Assembly: GCA_016875975.1 (NCBI GenBank) | Contig: VGOF01000037.1 | Span: forward strand, 1 to 10,681 | DNA: 10,681 nt | Source: Chloroflexota bacterium | GTDB lineage: Bacteria; Chloroflexota; Dehalococcoidia; GIF9; UBA5629 | Direction of reading: 5' to 3' | Shown here: piece after piece, positions 1 to 7,359 of the stretch | Layout: each line of letters opens with the position of its first letter | How positions within the stretch are numbered: position 1 is the first letter of the stretch | Program-made: the position numbers and the translations under genes | Notes under the pieces: generated by a model | The model's database searches: none | Told to the model about the DNA's origin: nothing | Seen by the model: only the letters and a program-made list of their open reading frames with translations

Positions 1-467
1 GGGTCTTCACCGATACGAAAGGCACAGATGATGAGGTCATATGCCTGTTGCACGTTTTCAGCAAATATCTGTATCCAGCCACAGTCACGTACTGCCATCA
101 CATCAGAATGGTCACCCCAGACACTCAGCGGTGCCGAGAGTGCGCGATTGGCTACCACCATCACTATCGGCAAACGCAGCGAAGCAGCCACATAGAGCAC
201 CTCGTGCATTAGCTCCAAACCTTGCCCAGCAGTGGCAGTAAACGTTCTTGCCCCCACCGCTGAGGAGCCAAGGCAAGCGCTCATGGCCGAATGCTCTGAT
301 TCCACAGGCACATAGCTTGCATCAAGCTCGCCATTGGCTACCAACTCAGCTAAACGCTCAACGATGTGCGTCTGCGGCGTAATGGGATATGCAGCCACCA
401 CATCTACATCGGCCAATCTGGCTGCCTCAGCAACGGCGAAGGAGCCTTCCATCCCTATTCTGTTCAT
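1..467 (-). CDS. porA: 2-oxoacid (probably pyruvate):ferredoxin oxidoreductase alpha subunit, N-terminal part
   Basis: This is the first 155 codons of the alpha subunit; the rest lies beyond the left edge. With beta, gamma and delta partners the enzyme oxidises pyruvate plus CoA to acetyl-CoA and CO2 and reduces ferredoxin in the cytoplasm. The start reads MNRIGMEGSFAVAEAA. It is followed by the family motif YPITPQT near residue 28, VESEHSAMSA near 55, a GQGLELMHE stretch near 80, and WGDHSDVMAVRDCGWIQIF near 117, which resembles pyruvate-type alpha subunits. The ATG overlaps the gamma-delta stop by one base (TAATG), and a GAGGAG Shine-Dalgarno lies 8 bases upstream, so the start is well supported and translation is probably coupled. 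A different 2-oxoacid substrate cannot be excluded from this fragment. The beta subunit would be expected next, outside the window. Confidence 0.9.
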   Translation of the reverse strand, partial: MNRIGMEGSFAVAEAARLADVDVVAAYPITPQTHIVERLAELVANGELDASYVPVESEHSAMSACLGSSAVGARTFTATAGQGLELMHEVLYVAASLRLPIVMVVANRALSAPLSVWGDHSDVMAVRDCGWIQIFAENVQQAYDLIICAFRIGED

Positions 468-1354
468 TACTGCGTCTCCTCAACCATCGTTATTGCGTCC
501 TTGGGGCACTCGGCACTACAAATTCCACATCCTTTGCAATAGTACAGGTTAGCCGTGAAATAGCCGTCGTCTTTTGGTTCAACACAACCCTCAGGACAAA
601 ATATATAACATAGCCCACATTTGTTACATTTTGAATAATCATACACAGGATGCTGTGACCGCCAGTCACCAGTGCGGTATTGGCTGGCATTGCCCGGTTC
701 GATTACCGGACATCCAGGTAGTATCTCTTTCCAGCCGGGCAGCACCTCCGTTTGAGTTATCCCTGTTCGTTTCGCAGCAGCAGCTACAGGTTCTGCGATA
801 ATAACTTCTTCATACGCTTTTCTACAGGCATCTAGATTACTTCCCGCCCGAGCACCAAAGCGCTCCTTCACGGGCTCAGTAAGGGACTCTAGTGCGAATA
901 TATCAGTAGCCCTCACCAATGCCCCTAACATCGTGGTGTTAACTATAGGCACGCCAAGCGCTTCACGAGCAATGGCAGTAGCATTGACCACTGCTAGCCT
1001 CCACGGACCACCAAATTCGGGCTTTATATCGTTGATTGCCTTCGGTGTGTTTATCACCAATGTGCCCTCACGCTTAAGTCCCGAAGTGACATCAGTTATG
1101 TAAAGTAAGCCTGGGTCCAAGACTATCACGATGTCTGGCTCATTGACTGCAGCCCTAACACGTATATGTCCAGTTTGGTTGATGCGGTTAAAAGCCAATA
1201 CAGGCGCTCCCCTTCGTTCTGGGCCGAAACTGGGGAATGCCTGAGCGAACTTGCCTTCGTGTATAGCTGCCAGAGCGGTCAGTTCTGCTGAGGTCACTGC
1301 TCCCTGCCCACCTCTTCCATGCCATCTGATCTCAATCATCGAGTCTTTCTGCAT
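467..1354 (-). CDS. Fused gamma-delta subunit of 2-oxoacid:ferredoxin oxidoreductase
   Basis: One chain of about 295 residues carries two parts that are separate subunits in many four-subunit enzymes. The first roughly 190 residues are the gamma domain, with HGRGGQGAVTSAE just after the start and FPSFGPERRGAP about 25 residues later. The C-terminal 60 residues are the delta, ferredoxin-like part. It has two complete CxxCxxCxxxCP motifs (Cys 243, 246, 249, 253 and 273, 276, 279, 283), which should bind two [4Fe-4S] clusters that carry electrons to ferredoxin. The ATG at 1354 has GGAGG 4 bases upstream. An in-frame TTG at 1372 and the ATG at 1339 (MIEIRWHG, the usual family start) are alternatives. 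The stop overlaps the alpha-subunit ATG. The gene lies 26 bases after a tRNA gene and probably shares its transcript. Confidence 0.9.
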   Translation of the reverse strand: MQKDSMIEIRWHGRGGQGAVTSAELTALAAIHEGKFAQAFPSFGPERRGAPVLAFNRINQTGHIRVRAAVNEPDIVIVLDPGLLYITDVTSGLKREGTLVINTPKAINDIKPEFGGPWRLAVVNATAIAREALGVPIVNTTMLGALVRATDIFALESLTEPVKERFGARAGSNLDACRKAYEEVIIAEPVAAAAKRTGITQTEVLPGWKEILPGCPVIEPGNASQYRTGDWRSQHPVYDYSKCNKCGLCYIFCPEGCVEPKDDGYFTANLYYCKGCGICSAECPKDAITMVEETQ

Positions 1355-1380
1355 TGGCCCTCCATGTCTCAATGAGAAAG

Positions 1381-1452
1381 TACCCCTGGAGGGACTCGAA
1401 CCCTCGCACCTGGCTCCGGAGGCCAGCGCTCTATCCTCTGAGCTACAGGGGC
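1381..1452 (-). tRNA. tRNA-Arg (anticodon CCG)
   Basis: The reverse strand folds into a full cloverleaf of 72 bases. The acceptor is GCCCCTG with CAGGGGT (one G-U closing pair), and the D stem is GCTC/GAGC. The anticodon stem is CTGGC/GCCAG around the loop CTCCGGA, giving anticodon CCG, which reads the Arg codon CGG. The variable loop is a short GTGC, the T stem is GAGGG/CCCTC with loop TTCGAGT, and the discriminator base is A. The CCA tail is not encoded: the next bases are CTT. A sigma70-like promoter ends immediately upstream. The oxidoreductase gene begins 26 bases downstream with no hairpin between, so processing from a longer mRNA is likely. Confidence 0.96.
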
Positions 1453-1460
1453 CTTTCGCT

Positions 1461-1489
1461 ATTTTAGTATTTCAAGTTGATTATTGCAA
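1461..1489 (-). promoter_or_regulatory. Sigma70-type promoter for tRNA-Arg and probably the por operon
   Basis: On the minus strand, TTGCAA (1489-1484, 4 of 6 matches to the -35 consensus) is followed by a 17-base spacer and TAAAAT (1466-1461, 5 of 6 matches to the -10 box). The expected start point near 1454 gives a leader of only one or two bases before the tRNA. The promoter also lies inside a weak inverted repeat, TTCGCTA (1455-1461) with TAGCGAA (1491-1497). Read by eye; no score was computed. Confidence 0.6.
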
Positions 1490-1580
1490 TTAGCGAAGTG
1501 TCTGAAGCGTCCAGCTTTTATGCGTCTGCTGATTCATGCAGAAACCTCAGGGGCGTTGGTAGAGAGGTAGACAGTTGCGC

Positions 1581-3335
1581 CTATGAGGCGAGTAGGCTCC
1601 AGGCAATCAAGATAATAAAGACAAAAAGCATTATAAGGGCCATGACCCCGACTGTAATCCGATACTGGTCCGGATCGTATTCCTGGAGTTGCCGATTTAC
1701 CTCTATGATATTGGACTTCGGTTGCTCTACCAATCGAACCGCTCTTAGTAAATAGCCAATAGGGTTGGCGCTACCTCTAATCGCGAATTGAGTTAGAAAG
1801 AGCGTTACATGCTCTACCTTGCCAAATAGCTTGCTTACGGAGGCAACGCAGATCTTATAGGCCAGTTGGGCCGGCTTGCGATAGAACCAATCGCAGTCCA
1901 GAGAAATGAGTGCCTTAACTCCCATCTGGTGAATTAATAGCCAGAAGCCAAGGCCGGTAAATACCAATAATTGAGTCGTCTCGATGACATGGTGAGCAGT
2001 GTACGGTTGATAGTCAACGGGAAAAGGCAAAATTCTGTAAAGAAGAGACGGGTAAACGCCGATAGCTATGCAAGCTATGGCAGTAAGAGCCATGCCTGTG
2101 TACATGCCGGGAGGAACAGGGCTCGGTTGCACTGAACTCTTCTGACCGAACCATGTGAAATAAGGTAACTTCAATGTAGTTGAAAGGAAAGTCCCTACCG
2201 ACGCCAAATTCAATAGCAGCACGACAAGTCCCATGTGGCTTAGTCCTGCAGCATGAACCACCAGGGACTTACTGACAAAACCGCTGAACAGCGGAAAACC
2301 TGAAATAGAGAATGCTCCAACCATATAGAACGCAAGTGCAAGAGGCATTGCTCTTGCCAATCCACCCAAATTTGTCAGTTTGCTTTGGCCCGTGGCGTAG
2401 AGCACAGTGCCAACTCCCATGAAAAGCAATGCCTTGTATAAAATATGGGCAAAGGCATGGGCAGTGGCTCCGTTAACAGCCGTCGCTGTGCCTATCCCCA
2501 CAGCGCAAACCATGTAACCCACCTGGCTGATGATATGATAAGCTAGAAGGCGTCGAGCGTCGTTTTCAAGCACTGCATAAATAACGCCGTAAACAGCCAT
2601 GGCTGCACCTGCCCAAGCAAGGACCTCCCACCCAGCAAAGCCACGGGCTAAAGCATAGACTGCTGTTTTTGTGGTAAAGGCACTGAGGTAGACACTGCCA
2701 GTTACCGTTCCTTCTGGGTAGGCATCGGAAAGCCAGGCGTGAAGTGGAGGCACCGCTGCGTTGAGGCAAAATCCGAACATGATAAGGTAGGCGCCAAGGC
2801 CACCATCCATATAAGTGAATAGCATCGAACCAGTCTGGGTCAACTGCACCAAAACGCCAGCTAGAAGCACACTTCCACCGAACAGATGAACCATTAGGTA
2901 GCGGAGGCCAGCGCCTCGGGACAGCGATGTCCCACGTGCCCAAACAAGGTAAACAGACGAAGCTGCCATGATTTCCCAGAAGAAAACTAAGGTGAACAAG
3001 TCGCCGGCGAACACCACACCGAGCGAGCTGCCGGCATAAAACAAAGTGGATACTTGCTCGGCCGTATCTTTTAGATGGTAACCATAGATACCGCCCAAGA
3101 AGGTTATCAGGGCGAACACGTAGCCGAAGCAAAGACTTAGCTGATCAACACGACTTACCACGAGGCTATAGTCAAGAAAATGCACAGACAGACTGTCTCC
3201 TGGATTCAGGCATATCAGCCAGAAGAAGGTAAACGCAGGGAAAATTAAGAATGCTGCTGACCTTACACGCCGTGGCATAAGGGGAAGCAGCACAGCTCCA
3301 AGAAACAGGATAATTCCCGGAGGAAAGCTAATCAT
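1581..3335 (-). CDS. Third NuoL/MnhD-like proton/cation antiporter subunit, 584 aa, with C-terminal extension
   Basis: A large integral membrane protein of the NuoL/M/N-MrpA/D family, probably an ion-translocating subunit of the complex encoded by this operon. It keeps the TM5 glutamate (FFWEIMAASS, E121), the TM8 lysine (TTKTAVYALAR, K223), the histidines and lysine of HAFAHILYK (H293, H297, K301) and the TM12 lysine (GFVSKS, K356). At the TM7 position, where its two paralogues have lysine, it has asparagine (LNAAVPPLHAW, N192). After about residue 465 there is a roughly 120-residue extension. It begins with a DWFYRKP motif, continues with amphipathic stretches, and ends in a hydrophobic helix (about 560-583), an arrangement reminiscent of the NuoL/MrpA tail. 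The start ATG overlaps the upstream 78-aa gene by 8 bases and has GAGG 6 bases upstream. It is the last gene of the operon; I see no convincing terminator after it. Confidence 0.9.
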   Translation of the reverse strand: MISFPPGIILFLGAVLLPLMPRRVRSAAFLIFPAFTFFWLICLNPGDSLSVHFLDYSLVVSRVDQLSLCFGYVFALITFLGGIYGYHLKDTAEQVSTLFYAGSSLGVVFAGDLFTLVFFWEIMAASSVYLVWARGTSLSRGAGLRYLMVHLFGGSVLLAGVLVQLTQTGSMLFTYMDGGLGAYLIMFGFCLNAAVPPLHAWLSDAYPEGTVTGSVYLSAFTTKTAVYALARGFAGWEVLAWAGAAMAVYGVIYAVLENDARRLLAYHIISQVGYMVCAVGIGTATAVNGATAHAFAHILYKALLFMGVGTVLYATGQSKLTNLGGLARAMPLALAFYMVGAFSISGFPLFSGFVSKSLVVHAAGLSHMGLVVLLLNLASVGTFLSTTLKLPYFTWFGQKSSVQPSPVPPGMYTGMALTAIACIAIGVYPSLLYRILPFPVDYQPYTAHHVIETTQLLVFTGLGFWLLIHQMGVKALISLDCDWFYRKPAQLAYKICVASVSKLFGKVEHVTLFLTQFAIRGSANPIGYLLRAVRLVEQPKSNIIEVNRQLQEYDPDQYRITVGVMALIMLFVFIILIAWSLLAS

Positions 3336-3564
3336 AGTAATCCTCTTTGCGTTGTAACCAGTAGCGTCCTAACCATTTGGCAATCATCACGATGGCTATA
3401 CAGCCGAAAAACCCGAGCGCTGCAAAAAAGCCGTGGATGTGAGACCACCAAAACTCCTCTTCACTCCCGCCAATTGGAATAAAGAAATCAGCCACGAGAG
3501 AAAGGATGGCAACAATTGCAGCGATCAGCGTCCAGGTGTATTTGGTTTTCCACTCGAATTTCAT
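3328..3564 (-). CDS. Small two-helix membrane protein of the antiporter operon (78 aa)
   Basis: I do not recognise a named family. The protein has a short basic N-terminus (K2, K6, K8), a first hydrophobic helix at about 11-29, an acidic, tryptophan-rich loop (SEEEFWWSHIH, about 34-44), a second helix at about 44-63, and a basic tail ending QRKEDYYD. By the positive-inside rule both ends should face the cytoplasm and the loop the outside. Its ATG overlaps the stop of the 496-aa antiporter gene (ATGA), with GGAG 7 bases upstream. Its own stop overlaps the start of the 584-aa gene by 8 bases. This tight coupling on both sides argues that it is a true protein and probably a structural accessory subunit of the complex; that role is inferred. 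From unverified memory, small proteins with a similar acidic-tyrosine tail occur beside such antiporter genes elsewhere. Confidence 0.85.
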   Translation of the reverse strand: MKFEWKTKYTWTLIAAIVAILSLVADFFIPIGGSEEEFWWSHIHGFFAALGFFGCIAIVMIAKWLGRYWLQRKEDYYD

Positions 3565-5051
3565 CTTCCAACTCCAGCTAAAACACTCGTAGCAACATTG
3601 CTTGCTAGACTATAGAAGTGGAAAATGCCATTCGGTACAAGTCCCAGAAACAGTGAACCGAGGGCTGTTAGAACGAGAGGGGCAAGCAACAGAGTTGAGG
3701 TCTCTGCGAATTTAGTGTACTTACTCGATTGAACAAAAAAAGCACGCCGCACGATGGGGAAGAGATAACCTGCATTAAGCAGGCCGCTTAATAGTAATAT
3801 GACGAGATAAATTCCCTGCTCTACTGCTAGTGTACCCTGCCCAAGAAACCACTTGCTGATGAAGCCATTAACAGGAGGCATGCCGACTAGCCCAATGGAG
3901 ACCAGCGCGAATGCGCCCATAGTAATAGGCATCTGCTTTCCAATACCGTCGAGGTCGTCTATATTTTCACAATGCGTCTTCACATAGATAGCTCCAGCGC
4001 AAAAGAACAGAGTAATTTTCATGGCTGCATGATTGGCAATGTGAACAAGCCCACCAACCCAGGCACCAGGTGATAGAAGCGCTATCCCAAGAAGAATATA
4101 TCCTAGGTGCACAACGGTGGAGTAAGCCAGTCGCCGCTTTAAGTTATGCTGATACATGGCCAGCAGAGAGGAAACTACAATTGTGATGGATGCCATGATG
4201 GCGAGCACGCTACCTGCTCCAATTTCGTGGAATAAAGTGGGGCCAAATACGAAACCAATAACTCGTACGAAACCAAAGACACCTGCCTTAACCACAGCAA
4301 CAGCATGTAACAGTGCGCTCACTGGTGTAGGGGCAATCATCGCAGTTGGCAGCCAACTATGCAGTGGTATGAGTGCTGCCTTCATCCCTAATCCAATAAG
4401 AAAGAGGACGAAGAGCGGCAGGAGATTATATTGCCCAGCCACGCCATTTAGGAAGCCACCGGGGCTGAAATCCAGGGCACCTGTATATTTATATGTCAAC
4501 GCAGTAGCTATGATCAATACCACCCCTCCCGTGAGCAAATACGCGAGATATTTTCGCCCAGCCTGTATAGCTTCGGGAGATTCTTTATGGATGACCAGCG
4601 GATACGTGGCTATGGTCAACATTTCATAAAAGATGACAAATGTAAGCAGATTCGCTGCAAACGCGATACCCATCGCCGATGAGAGACACACAGCAAAACA
4701 AGCGTAGTATCGAGTTTGCTTCTTTTCGAAGAGGCTACGCATATAGCCGATGGAAAATATGGAGGTGACAATCCAAAGCGCTGAGGCAGACAGCCCAAAA
4801 ATGATGCCAGCGGTATCTGCTCGCAAAGCTAACGAGATTCCAGGTGAAACAGCAAAAAGGACTGACTCAGGGTATTTACTGCCAAGCACATCAGGCAACA
4901 TTGAGAAGACTACGCCGAACATGGCAACAGAGCCAAGTATCGTCCACAATTCCCTGATATTTGGCCTTCGGCCTGAGAGCATGATAAGAACTGCAGCCAG
5001 TAAGGGTACCAGCACTGCTATCAGGGGTTTTGATGAGAAATATGCTTCCAT
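3561..5051 (-). CDS. Second MnhD/NuoM-like cation:proton antiporter subunit (496 aa)
   Basis: A polytopic membrane protein of the NuoM/MrpD family, with a length normal for 14 helices. All charged positions thought to form the proton path are present: TM5 glutamate (FYEMLTIATYP, E143), TM7 lysine (GLGMKAALIPLHSWLP, K224), H249 and K255 in LLHAVAVVKAG, H337, H341 and K345 in GGLVHIANHAAMK, and the TM12 lysine (GFISKWFL, K400). It lies 30 bases after the first mnhD-like gene and overlaps the 78-aa gene by 4 bases. The start ATG has only a weak upstream purine stretch (TGGA), unlike most genes here, so coupling or an alternative signal may matter. Complex I NuoM is an alternative by sequence type alone, but the surrounding mnhB-G genes point to an Mrp-like complex. 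Confidence 0.9.
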   Translation of the reverse strand: MEAYFSSKPLIAVLVPLLAAVLIMLSGRRPNIRELWTILGSVAMFGVVFSMLPDVLGSKYPESVLFAVSPGISLALRADTAGIIFGLSASALWIVTSIFSIGYMRSLFEKKQTRYYACFAVCLSSAMGIAFAANLLTFVIFYEMLTIATYPLVIHKESPEAIQAGRKYLAYLLTGGVVLIIATALTYKYTGALDFSPGGFLNGVAGQYNLLPLFVLFLIGLGMKAALIPLHSWLPTAMIAPTPVSALLHAVAVVKAGVFGFVRVIGFVFGPTLFHEIGAGSVLAIMASITIVVSSLLAMYQHNLKRRLAYSTVVHLGYILLGIALLSPGAWVGGLVHIANHAAMKITLFFCAGAIYVKTHCENIDDLDGIGKQMPITMGAFALVSIGLVGMPPVNGFISKWFLGQGTLAVEQGIYLVILLLSGLLNAGYLFPIVRRAFFVQSSKYTKFAETSTLLLAPLVLTALGSLFLGLVPNGIFHFYSLASNVATSVLAGVGR

Positions 5052-5081
5052 CAGTCCAGACGTCTGTTCTGTAACATTTAT

Positions 5082-6554
5082 CTAAAATGCCGAGAAAACA
5101 ACAGGCTCTAGAATCTGCGCAACAATCACCGCATTAACGACACCAAGAATGATAATGCCACTGGCCAAAATAAGCATCGGCGCCAACATCTCCCCAGGTG
5201 GGTCAGATGCTGTGGTAACAATGCTATCATTGTTGGGCGATACCATATATACTTTCTCCAACACACGGAAAAAATAGACAGCGTTGAGCAAGCTACTCGC
5301 CACAACGACCACAGCGAAGACCCAATTGCCGGCATCGATGCATCCCAACACCAGATACCACTTGCTAAAAAAGCCACAGGCAGGAGGAATCCCAACCATC
5401 GATATTGCTGCTACAGTGAATGCGCCCATAGTCCAACGCATGTGTCGCCCCAGCCCAGCAAATTGCGGAATTTGCCAAAGCCCTGTGCGATAGCGAACCC
5501 CGCCTGAAATCTGGAAAAGACAGCATTTCATAAAGGCGTGGTTAAGTACATGTAGCAATGCACCGATAAGCCCAAACGAGTTGGCTAAACCAATCCCCAG
5601 TGCAACATAGCAGATTTGAGCTACACTGCTATATGCCAGCATACGCCTGAAGTCTTTCTGGGCAATAGCCATAACGGACATGGCAACAATTCCAACAGCA
5701 GCAAGCCAACCGATTATCAATGTTACCGGCAGAACGCTGGTCAGGTAGTTAGGTAGAAAGACCGATACCAGCATACGTATAAGGACGTAGGCGCCAACTT
5801 TTGTCATAATGGGAGCGATAAGTGCAATAACAGCCGAAGGGGAGTAGGTATAAACGTCGGGTAGCCATATGTGTAGAGGGAACAATGCCATTTTCAGAGC
5901 CATACCGATGACGATAAATGTCACTGCCACCACAATGAGACGTGAGCCATATATGCTGGGCAAGATTCGGGCAACGTCGCCCATATTCAGAGAGCCGGTT
6001 GCAAAATAGATAAAGCCAACGCCCAGAAGGTAAAAACATGCCCCGATAGTCCCCATGATGATGTAGCGAATGACAGCCACGGGGGCTTTGTCGTTGCCAA
6101 TAGCCATGACAGCGTAAGCTGCCAGGGACGCAATTTCTAGAAAAACGTAGAGGTTGAACAGATCACCAGTTAAGATAATGCCGGTCAACCCAGCAAGCAT
6201 CAGCGATATCAGCGAATATAGGGGGACTATTTTTTCAGGCACTTCCTGTAGGAACGACCGGCGTGAATAAATCACGCTAAGTAAGGCAATGAACATCACA
6301 AGTACAGCCATGAATCCCGAGAGGTGGTCAAGTACATATTCGATTCCCAGCGGCGGTGGCCAACCACCGAAATAATAATGCTGAGCGCCATCCTGCAAAA
6401 CTCGTATAAGCCCTATGACAGCAGCCACTAGCGCTGTAACAATGCCTAGCAGTGTTATCGGATATACCAGGCTTCTGCGAAATGTGCCAACCAGAAAAGC
6501 AACAAAAGCGGAGAGAAGTAATGAAACAGGGATAATAGCGGGAAGCTGAGCCAA
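5082..6554 (-). CDS. mnhD: Cation:proton antiporter subunit D (MnhD/MbhH-like, 490 aa)
   Basis: The core antiporter-like subunit that follows mnhC, as in Mrp operons and in the membrane arm of membrane-bound hydrogenases. It should exchange protons, and with its partners Na+, across the cytoplasmic membrane. The key residues are present: TM5 glutamate in LYVFLEIASL (E140), TM7 lysine in GMALKMALFPLHIWLPDVY (K221), TM8 lysine in IMTKVGAYVLIR (K252), H335, H339 and K343 in LLHVLNHAFMK, and TM12 lysine in GFFSKWYL (K398). The start is TTG (reading MAQLPAIIP), two bases after the mnhC stop. There is no ATG in the first 80 codons and no strong Shine-Dalgarno, so translation probably depends on termination of mnhC. 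Confidence 0.93.
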   Translation of the reverse strand: MAQLPAIIPVSLLLSAFVAFLVGTFRRSLVYPITLLGIVTALVAAVIGLIRVLQDGAQHYYFGGWPPPLGIEYVLDHLSGFMAVLVMFIALLSVIYSRRSFLQEVPEKIVPLYSLISLMLAGLTGIILTGDLFNLYVFLEIASLAAYAVMAIGNDKAPVAVIRYIIMGTIGACFYLLGVGFIYFATGSLNMGDVARILPSIYGSRLIVVAVTFIVIGMALKMALFPLHIWLPDVYTYSPSAVIALIAPIMTKVGAYVLIRMLVSVFLPNYLTSVLPVTLIIGWLAAVGIVAMSVMAIAQKDFRRMLAYSSVAQICYVALGIGLANSFGLIGALLHVLNHAFMKCCLFQISGGVRYRTGLWQIPQFAGLGRHMRWTMGAFTVAAISMVGIPPACGFFSKWYLVLGCIDAGNWVFAVVVVASSLLNAVYFFRVLEKVYMVSPNNDSIVTTASDPPGEMLAPMLILASGIIILGVVNAVIVAQILEPVVFSAF

Positions 6555-6556
6555 GC

Positions 6557-6928
6557 TTATTCGCGCATCCTTCTTAGGATTTCTTCCTCATCTAAGGTAC
6601 GGTAACGGCGGTAGATTAAGAGAAGGATAGCAAAGGCTACCCCATTCGTTGCCACCATAACCACGATGGCGGTCAACATGAGCACATGCGGAAGTGGGTT
6701 CACATAGAAAGCCGCATTTGCTGAGCCTAATCCTGTATCCACCGTAGGCACTGTGGCACCAAATTTGACGCTGCTTGATATAAAGAGAAGGATGATGGCT
6801 GTTTGAAATATGTTCATTCCAATGACTTTTTTCATTAAGTTATGTTTCGCCAGCATCCCCCAAACGCCTATTACTATCAGGACAGTGCTCAAGTAGTACG
6901 GATAGTGGGTCAGTAATATCTGGAACAT
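6557..6928 (-). CDS. mnhC: Cation:proton antiporter subunit C (MnhC/MbhG, NuoK-like)
   Basis: A 123-residue protein with three hydrophobic helices, homologous to NuoK and MrpC. Family features are the LMKKVIGMNIFQTAIILLFI stretch at about residues 31-50, then a loop, and PLPHVLMLTAIVVMVATNGV at about 78-97 (PLPHALMLTAIVV is a hallmark of the family). A charged tail follows (YRRYRTLDEEEILRRMRE). It is a small membrane subunit that packs against MnhD in the complex. The ATG is two bases after the mnhB stop, with AGGAG 5 bases upstream. The length is normal for the family. Confidence 0.93.
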   Translation of the reverse strand: MFQILLTHYPYYLSTVLIVIGVWGMLAKHNLMKKVIGMNIFQTAIILLFISSSVKFGATVPTVDTGLGSANAAFYVNPLPHVLMLTAIVVMVATNGVAFAILLLIYRRYRTLDEEEILRRMRE

Positions 6929-6930
6929 TA

Positions 6931-7359
6931 TTACTCCTTGGTAAGACTGTCAAAAATAGAAAGCAAGACCCCGAAAACACCAAGCGCAACCCCGACCTCA
7001 ACAAAGAGAATCCCAAGATATTGCCTTTCGGTACCCGAGGTGCTCGGGATGGGCAAGTAAGCATAGTCCAAGTACTCTCCTCCTGCCAGAAGAGAAACCA
7101 GCCCTGTACCAGCATAGATAAGCAACCCGATTGCACCCACAATAGGTCCGAATTCCAATGGAAATTTCTTTATCGTGGCTTGTCTTCCCAGAGACAGTCG
7201 CATTAGTATGACTCCGGATGCCATGATGGTTCCGCCCTGGAATCCACCTCCAGGCCCATAATGGCCAAACATGGTCACATAGAGGCCAAATAGGAACACA
7301 AATGGGGCCATCAACCGACAGGCCAGGCTAACGATGAGGTCCTTGTACTTTGCTATCAT
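6931..7359 (-). CDS. mnhB: Cation:proton antiporter subunit B (MnhB/MbhF-like)
   Basis: A four-helix subunit of about 142 residues in the MnhB family. The diagnostic stretch GHYGPGGGFQGGTIMASG lies near residues 32-49, and EVGVALGVFG lies near the C-terminus (about 120-129). The reading frame is open further upstream, but I chose the ATG at 7359 (MIAKYKDLIVS). It gives the expected family length, and GGAG (7371-7368) lies 8 bases before it. A longer start would bury the gene deeply in the MbhE-like gene. With this start it still overlaps that gene by 32 bases, the largest overlap in the operon. Confidence 0.9.
   Translation of the reverse strand: MIAKYKDLIVSLACRLMAPFVFLFGLYVTMFGHYGPGGGFQGGTIMASGVILMRLSLGRQATIKKFPLEFGPIVGAIGLLIYAGTGLVSLLAGGEYLDYAYLPIPSTSGTERQYLGILFVEVGVALGVFGVLLSIFDSLTKE

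Noticed and set aside
1500..1580. Terminator for the antiporter operon (TCTGC/GCAGA hairpin near 1528-1545)
   Set aside because: The stem is only five pairs with an eight-base loop and no T run follows on the minus strand; read-through towards the tRNA cannot be excluded.
4156..4629. 157-aa open frame on the plus strand inside the second antiporter gene
   Set aside because: It is antisense to a strongly supported membrane protein gene, with low-complexity composition and no family features.
3561..6554. The two MnhD-like genes as NuoM and NuoN of respiratory complex I
   Set aside because: No other nuo gene is present, while mnhE, F, G, B and C surround them in an unbroken operon; the Mrp/MBH setting is the better explanation.
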